Assembly: GCA_938038785.1 (NCBI GenBank)
Contig: CALHTB010000062.1
Coordinates: forward strand, 49,471-113,470
DNA from: an uncultured Acidimicrobiales bacterium
Lineage (GTDB): Bacteria; Actinomycetota; Acidimicrobiia; Acidimicrobiales; SHLQ01
DNA: 64,000 nucleotides
Reading direction: 5' to 3'
The notes under the pieces were generated by a model. That model ran no database searches, was not told the DNA's origin, and saw only the letters and a program-made list of their open reading frames with translations. The number at the start of each line of letters is the position of its first letter. Within the stretch, counting starts at the first letter, position 1. The position numbers and the translations under genes were made by a program. Below are positions 59,509 to 64,000 of this stretch, piece by piece.

Positions 59509-60840
59509 CTAGTGGTATGGCAGGTACATGTCGAGCTCGAACTGTGACAGCTCGTCGCTATCGATAGTTTGCCCGGTTGCTTCGAAGCGCTCGGCCTCGT
59601 GGCGCTTGTTCGCTACAAAGTTGTCGACCAATAGCTGCCCGACCGCCTCGGTGAAGGGCGCATCGGCTTCGAGGTCGTCGAGCGCTGCCGCCAGTGACGT
59701 GGCCGAACGGCCAACGCCGTCACCCCCGTCTTCAAACCCATCGCCTTCGTAGGCGGCTGTGGTTGGGTACTCGTTGACCACTGCGAGGCGAGCAGCTTGC
59801 AGAACAGCAGCAACACCGAGGTGAATGTTCATTGCGCCGTCGCCGAGTCGGCTCTCGATTCGCATGGCATGGCCGCCCTCGGCAGGTATGCGGTTGGTGA
59901 CATTGCGGTGGTCGACGCCCCAGTTCGCCCAGCAGCCAGCCAAGGTGCCCGGTTGAAGCCGACGGTACGAGTTGACGTTTGGAGCGCACAGCGCGGTGAG
60001 TGCGTTGTGATGAGTCACGAGTCCGGCAACGCACTGGCGGGCGAGTTCGCTCATGCCATGGTCGTCGGATTCATCGGCTAGCGCCGGGTTGCCGTCACTA
60101 TCAACAAGGCTGAAGTTCACGTGCACGCCCGATCCGGAAACTGCAGGGAAGGGTTTGCCGAGGAAAGTGAAGTCGAGGCCTCGCTTGATGGCGATCTCGC
60201 GCACCATCGTGCGGAAGACAAAGGTGTCGTCGGCGGCGGCCATTGCGTCGTCGTACCGAAGCGTGAACTCGAACTGTGACTCGTCGAACTCGACGTTTGC
60301 CGATTCGACCAAGAAGCCGCATTCGATTGCGGTGAAAAGGACCTCGTCGAAGAAGCCGGATGGATCGCCCAGCGGGCCGGTTCCGTACACCATCGACCGG
60401 GGGTTCGAGTACTTCTTCCAGCCACCCTCGTCGTCGGGTTCGAGGAGGTAGCCCTCGAGCTCGATACCGACCTTCGCGGTGTAGCCGAGCTCGGCCCAAG
60501 CGTCGATTGCTCGTTGCAGCGCGGATCGCGGTGACACACCATATGGCTCGCCCTCAAAGCTCAGGTCGGCGACGACGATGCAGGTATCGTCATCTTCCCA
60601 CGATGGGCGCAGTGTTGATTCGACCGGCGACCCGTGCACGTCTTTGAGGCCCTCGAAGAACGATCCACCTGGTGCAGGGATCAAGTCGCGATCGTGGGCC
60701 ATTGCGAACGTGGTGACGCAAAACGCCGAACCCTTGCCGGCGAGGCTTGGCGGCAGGTACTTGCCCCGCGCGAGGCCGAGGTGGTCAGGCCACAGCATGC
60801 GCACGCGCTTGTAGTCAGAGAAGGTGGTTTCGTTGCTCAT
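59509..60840 (-). CDS. glutamine synthetase-like ligase 2
   Basis: 443 residues, GS fold: VGIELEGYLLE, NVEFDESQFEFTLRY, GSGVHVNFSL, and AMRIESRLGDGAMNIHL in place of the usual ENR-containing segment. It differs clearly from ligase 1 and belongs to the same gamma-glutamyl-amine type by length. It starts the minus-strand end of the catabolic locus and overlaps the next upstream gene by four bases. Confidence 0.88.
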   Translation of the reverse strand: MSNETTFSDYKRVRMLWPDHLGLARGKYLPPSLAGKGSAFCVTTFAMAHDRDLIPAPGGSFFEGLKDVHGSPVESTLRPSWEDDDTCIVVADLSFEGEPYGVSPRSALQRAIDAWAELGYTAKVGIELEGYLLEPDDEGGWKKYSNPRSMVYGTGPLGDPSGFFDEVLFTAIECGFLVESANVEFDESQFEFTLRYDDAMAAADDTFVFRTMVREIAIKRGLDFTFLGKPFPAVSGSGVHVNFSLVDSDGNPALADESDDHGMSELARQCVAGLVTHHNALTALCAPNVNSYRRLQPGTLAGCWANWGVDHRNVTNRIPAEGGHAMRIESRLGDGAMNIHLGVAAVLQAARLAVVNEYPTTAAYEGDGFEDGGDGVGRSATSLAAALDDLEADAPFTEAVGQLLVDNFVANKRHEAERFEATGQTIDSDELSQFELDMYLPYH

Positions 60841-61880
60841 ACGAGATCCGATCGTAGTGTTCCGGAATCGACGACGACATCTCCGTCGAGCGCGACGGTG
60901 CAGTTGCGCATCGGCAGATCAAAATGCCCTCTGCAGAACCGGCCTGCGACTTCGTTGGCGCCTGTCGAGAACACAACGTTGCCCGCAAAGGCCCGTAATT
61001 CGGTGCCATTGAGGGCTGACTTGTCCCACATCGCCAGCGACTCCCAGCGTGCGGCCGGGTTCATGCCCCAGCCGATGTGGCTGATTGCGTAGGCCTCGGG
61101 TTCTTCGAATGCAGCGAGGTACGAGCGCATCAGTTCGGCGTCGTGATGATCGCCCAAAATGGCGGTGACGTAATCGTTGACGAGGGTGAGCGTGATTGGC
61201 TCTCGCAGGTACTCATTGAAGGTCAGGTTGATGTCGCCGGGCGCAAGTACGACCGTGCCGTTGACGGTGTTCGCTGCCGGGAACGCGAGCACGAGTCCGC
61301 CGGGCCAGTGGGCGATGGAGCCAGGTTCGGTGCACCAGCCGTATGAGCCGGCGCGAAACGCGCCCGTGAGGTCGACGGTGAGGTCTGTTCCTGCAGGTGA
61401 GGTGATCGTCATGGTCGACGCTGCTTCGATCAGTGCCACACCGTGATCGACCTTGTCCTTAAAGCTCGGGTCGTGGGCCCAGCGTTCGGTGTTCTCGGGG
61501 TGTTCGGCTGAGATCATCAGGACGCGAGCTCCGCCTCCGAGGATGTCGCCCAGCTCGGGCGCGTGGAGCAGCCCTTCCGCGGTGCAATCAACCACGAAGT
61601 CCGCTGTAGCACAGGCGGCGACCGCCGACCGGTGGCCCGCAAGTGCCTGCGACGCGCCAGTTGACCGAATCGGCAACGGCCCAGGGTTCATAGGCGTTGG
61701 CATTCGGACGTCAGCGACGGCGGCGCCCAACATCTCGAGTGCCATACGGGCAGTCTCGACAATCAGGGGACTGCTCGACGCTTCGTGCAAGAGCACCGCA
61801 ACCTCACCGGGCTGCAGATTGCACGCTCTGAACTGTTCGGCGTAACGGTTTACCCAACGCCATTGCGCGTGGTCGGTCAT
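60837..61880 (-). CDS. NicX / aminopeptidase T-like metalloenzyme
   Basis: 347 residues. The C-terminal part has HIGWGMNPAAR and the central part the GLVLAFPAANTVNG strand, which resemble the M29 aminopeptidase-fold group that includes 2,5-dihydroxypyridine 5,6-dioxygenase (NicX). ATG 61880 has GGAGGGGGAAGG upstream. If it is NicX-like it would open a pyridine ring with Fe(II) and oxygen; peptidase activity is the alternative. Confidence 0.62.
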   Translation of the reverse strand: MTDHAQWRWVNRYAEQFRACNLQPGEVAVLLHEASSSPLIVETARMALEMLGAAVADVRMPTPMNPGPLPIRSTGASQALAGHRSAVAACATADFVVDCTAEGLLHAPELGDILGGGARVLMISAEHPENTERWAHDPSFKDKVDHGVALIEAASTMTITSPAGTDLTVDLTGAFRAGSYGWCTEPGSIAHWPGGLVLAFPAANTVNGTVVLAPGDINLTFNEYLREPITLTLVNDYVTAILGDHHDAELMRSYLAAFEEPEAYAISHIGWGMNPAARWESLAMWDKSALNGTELRAFAGNVVFSTGANEVAGRFCRGHFDLPMRNCTVALDGDVVVDSGTLRSDLV

Positions 61881-63049
61881 CCTTCCCCCTCCAGGTCTTC
61901 GAACAATCGAACTTGGCCGAGACGCTGCAAGCAAACCTCGACGCTCCACGGCAGCATCGTGGCGCCGCATCGCGCGTCGCGATATGCCCGTTCGATGTAG
62001 CTCGGTCGAAGCATCGAACGTCCACCACAGATGCGAACTGCGGTGGACGCCATCTCGGGGGCGCCCTCCATGGTGGTGACAAGCGATGCCCACGCGCGAG
62101 TGATCTTTTCCTGCGAAGGGTCGACCTGGACATCGCTTAGGCAGCGGTAGCAGAGGGCATGGGCTTGCTCATACCGGATATTCATCTCGGCCCAGCCCTG
62201 CTGCTTTATCGGGTGCTCGCGACGCGAGCTGGTTTTGAGGTACTCCTCGGTGTAGTCGAGGATGCCGCGCATTAAGCCGAGATACGAGAACGACAGTGTC
62301 ATGTAGAAGTAGGGCCACCGGTCGGCGGCGGCGTTGAACACGCCTGGGGGGAGCCATTCGTGTTCGTCAGCTACGAACACTTTGTCCATGACCAAGTTGC
62401 GCGAATCGGTGCCTCGCATGCCGAGCGGGTCCCACTCGCCCTCGATGGTGACGCCCTCGCCTTCGTGGGGCACGCCCATAAGTCGTAGCCGGTCGTCACC
62501 TTCGACTTGGCACAACACGTTGTGCCAATCGCAACCACCCGACAGTGAGGCAAAGATCTTTCGGCCCGACACCAAATAGCCGCCGTCGACGGGCTCGGCG
62601 CGGGTGGCGTAGCCGCTGGTCGCTCCGGCCGAAATGCCCTCGGAGAAGGGCTGGCTGTGGACGTGGCCGTCTTCGATGACGCCCCGATAGAGGGTTTCGC
62701 GTCGAGCGTCGAGGATCGCCTGATCTTGCGCACTGATGCCGAGTGAGCCGGCGACTTCGCCCACCAGCAACGTTGTGGCCACGTGCATGTTGAAGGTCAA
62801 TGCGGTTGCGGCACAGTGGCGGGCCAACTCCTCAGAGGCAAGCGCATAGGCCACAAAGTCGCCGCCGAGCCCACCGTGGCTCTTCGGGATCACAATGCCA
62901 AGCATTCCCGCATCTTTGAGGTCGGCCCAATTGTCGTAGGGGAAAGCAGCGGCGATGTCGACGTCGACTGCACGAGCAGCGATGCGGGGGCCGATTTCGG
63001 CCATCTTGTCGACTATGGCCATGCGTTCTGGCGTCAAGATGTCGGTCAT
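61877..63049 (-). CDS. acyl-CoA dehydrogenase-like flavoprotein (hydroxylase subgroup possible)
   Basis: 390 residues of the ACAD superfamily (AFPYDNWADLKDAGMLGIVIPKSHGG; ARHCAATALTFNMH). The typical EPGAGS motif is replaced by a GISAGATSGYATRAE stretch and the catalytic Glu region is altered, as in flavin monooxygenase members such as HpaH/HsaA-type hydroxylases or dibenzothiophene desulfurising enzymes. It overlaps its neighbours by four bases on both sides. Confidence 0.82.
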   Translation of the reverse strand: MTDILTPERMAIVDKMAEIGPRIAARAVDVDIAAAFPYDNWADLKDAGMLGIVIPKSHGGLGGDFVAYALASEELARHCAATALTFNMHVATTLLVGEVAGSLGISAQDQAILDARRETLYRGVIEDGHVHSQPFSEGISAGATSGYATRAEPVDGGYLVSGRKIFASLSGGCDWHNVLCQVEGDDRLRLMGVPHEGEGVTIEGEWDPLGMRGTDSRNLVMDKVFVADEHEWLPPGVFNAAADRWPYFYMTLSFSYLGLMRGILDYTEEYLKTSSRREHPIKQQGWAEMNIRYEQAHALCYRCLSDVQVDPSQEKITRAWASLVTTMEGAPEMASTAVRICGGRSMLRPSYIERAYRDARCGATMLPWSVEVCLQRLGQVRLFEDLEGEG

Positions 63050-63858
63050 GGTTTCTCCTCGGGGGGTGCCAGAAACTCGGCGATCAGTTGGTTGAACGTT
63101 TTGGGCGCTTCGGCCGGGCTGAGGTGGCCGACGCCGGGGATGATGTGCAGCTCGTGCGCGTTTGGCATGTGGTCAGCGAGAACCTTGGCGTAACTAATGG
63201 GGGTCTCTTCGTCGTGCTCGCCCACGATTACCAGGGTCTCGTGGGCAATCGAGGCCAGCTGGTCGCGAACGTCGTTGTGCGGTAGGCATTCGACCGCGGC
63301 ACGGAACCCGCGGGCGCTGATTCGGCCAAACGCTTCGATGGTTTCGTCGCGTATCTGTCCGGCGAGGGTGACAAAGGAGATGGCGTCGACAACCACCTCG
63401 GCTGCGTCAGCCGGCGTATGGCCCTCGTCGAGAGGTGCGAGGCGGGCTGCCTGCCAGTCCTCTTTTGTCGTGCCGTCCATGCCGAAGGCGGGGCTGCTGT
63501 CTGCAAGCACCATCTTGTTGATGCGGTCGGGGTGGTGGATGGCGGTGTGCAGCGCATGCATCCCGCCAAACGAGAGGCCAACCACGTCGGCTCGCTCGAT
63601 TTCGAGCGTGTCGAGAAACGTAACGAGCGAGCTGGCAATGCCTTCGTAGGTAAGTGGTTCGAGCGGGGCGGAGTCGCCGTACCCAGGCATGTCCCAAGCA
63701 ATGCAGCGGAAGCGGTTGGAGAGCCCGCGAAGTTGGGCACCCCACGAGACTCTGGTTCCTCCAAGCCCATGCAAGAAGACGATCGGAGGGCCATCACCGG
63801 CTTCCCGCCATGCGATGGGGCCGCCGGTGACGTCACGATGTTCGACACCAGCGGTCAT
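63046..63858 (-). CDS. alpha/beta hydrolase
   Basis: 270 residues. Oxyanion motif HGLGGTRVSW, nucleophile elbow GLSFGGMHA, the Asp in VGEHDEETP and the catalytic His in PGVGHLSPAEAP. In pyridine pathways a hydrolase of this type (NicD) deformylates the NicX product; the neighbour makes that role possible but it is not shown. First gene of the minus-strand operon. Confidence 0.92.
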   Translation of the reverse strand: MTAGVEHRDVTGGPIAWREAGDGPPIVFLHGLGGTRVSWGAQLRGLSNRFRCIAWDMPGYGDSAPLEPLTYEGIASSLVTFLDTLEIERADVVGLSFGGMHALHTAIHHPDRINKMVLADSSPAFGMDGTTKEDWQAARLAPLDEGHTPADAAEVVVDAISFVTLAGQIRDETIEAFGRISARGFRAAVECLPHNDVRDQLASIAHETLVIVGEHDEETPISYAKVLADHMPNAHELHIIPGVGHLSPAEAPKTFNQLIAEFLAPPEEKP

Positions 63859-64000
63859 TCCGCGAGCCTAGGACGCAGCTGTTGCGTCAGAGACATCAAG
63901 CAGCCGCATGTTCGAACCGCTCTCAGGGGTAACGTCGGCTTCATTTCGTGGATGTGAGCATGTGGGTGGCGTACCAACTAGCGAATAGCGCCACCGACGG
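63859..64000. other. right edge of window, no gene recognised
   Basis: 142 bases upstream of the hydrolase gene; they should contain its promoter. No other feature is visible before the window ends. Confidence 0.5.

Overview
The window reads as a chromosomal segment of a GC-rich actinobacterium, most likely a member of the Acidimicrobiia. The signs are a NucS-type mismatch endonuclease, TypA, an ECF42 sigma factor with its DGPF partner, a VanW-family lipoprotein, luciferase-like and P450 genes, frequent GTG starts and ATGA/GTGA overlaps. The taxonomic assignment is inference from gene content and style; there is no rRNA or marker phylogeny here.

Layout. 1-8 kb holds the end of an amidohydrolase gene, two small membrane proteins, a TrpB2-type tryptophan synthase beta chain, a DGPF protein with an ECF42 sigma factor, a sterol-desaturase-like enzyme, a His-rich membrane protein and a VOC protein. 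8-20 kb is an RNA-centred island transcribed almost entirely on the minus strand: 24 tRNA genes (19 amino acids; no Tyr recognised), an HNH protein, a candidate Y RNA, a TROVE/vWA Ro60-like protein, a GNAT and the RNA ligase RtcB. One tRNA, with anticodon CAT, appears to be circularly permuted: its 3' half lies upstream of its 5' half, the joined halves fold perfectly, and a 20-nt inverted repeat with one mismatch encloses them. An amidase, a second GNAT and a PadR gene sit inside the array on the plus strand. 20-40 kb is ordinary chromosome: SDR, DUF2786, aldolase, MsrB, PAP2, lipoproteins, TypA, a geranylgeranyl-reductase-type flavoprotein, VanW, NucS, two paralogous membrane proteins, an ABC1 kinase, two glutamine amidotransferase-like hydrolases, and two response regulators plus an HPt protein with no histidine kinase.

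40.7-63.9 kb is a catabolic locus. A branched-chain-type ABC importer (binding protein, LivF, LivH and a fused LivM-LivG) with a GntR regulator is followed by acyl-CoA dehydrogenase, alcohol dehydrogenase, a glutamine-synthetase-like ligase, P450, class III aminotransferase, ferredoxin, luciferase-like oxidoreductase, a second P450, a second acyl-CoA dehydrogenase, an NMT1-like binding protein and an amidase. A converging minus-strand operon encodes a second glutamine-synthetase-like ligase, a protein resembling NicX dioxygenase/aminopeptidase T, a third acyl-CoA dehydrogenase-like flavoprotein and an alpha/beta hydrolase. Together they look like uptake and oxidative, gamma-glutamyl-assisted breakdown of an organic nitrogen compound; the substrate is unknown.

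Across the window runs a family of short hairpins with a constant CGGAAGT (or CGGCAGT) loop and stems that change in a compensating way. Eleven good copies lie in the tRNA island, before the sigma factor and in a tandem block before the first glutamine-synthetase-like gene. The most notable element is the Ro60, candidate Y RNA, permuted tRNA and RtcB combination, because RtcB is the type of ligase that could join the ends of a permuted tRNA.
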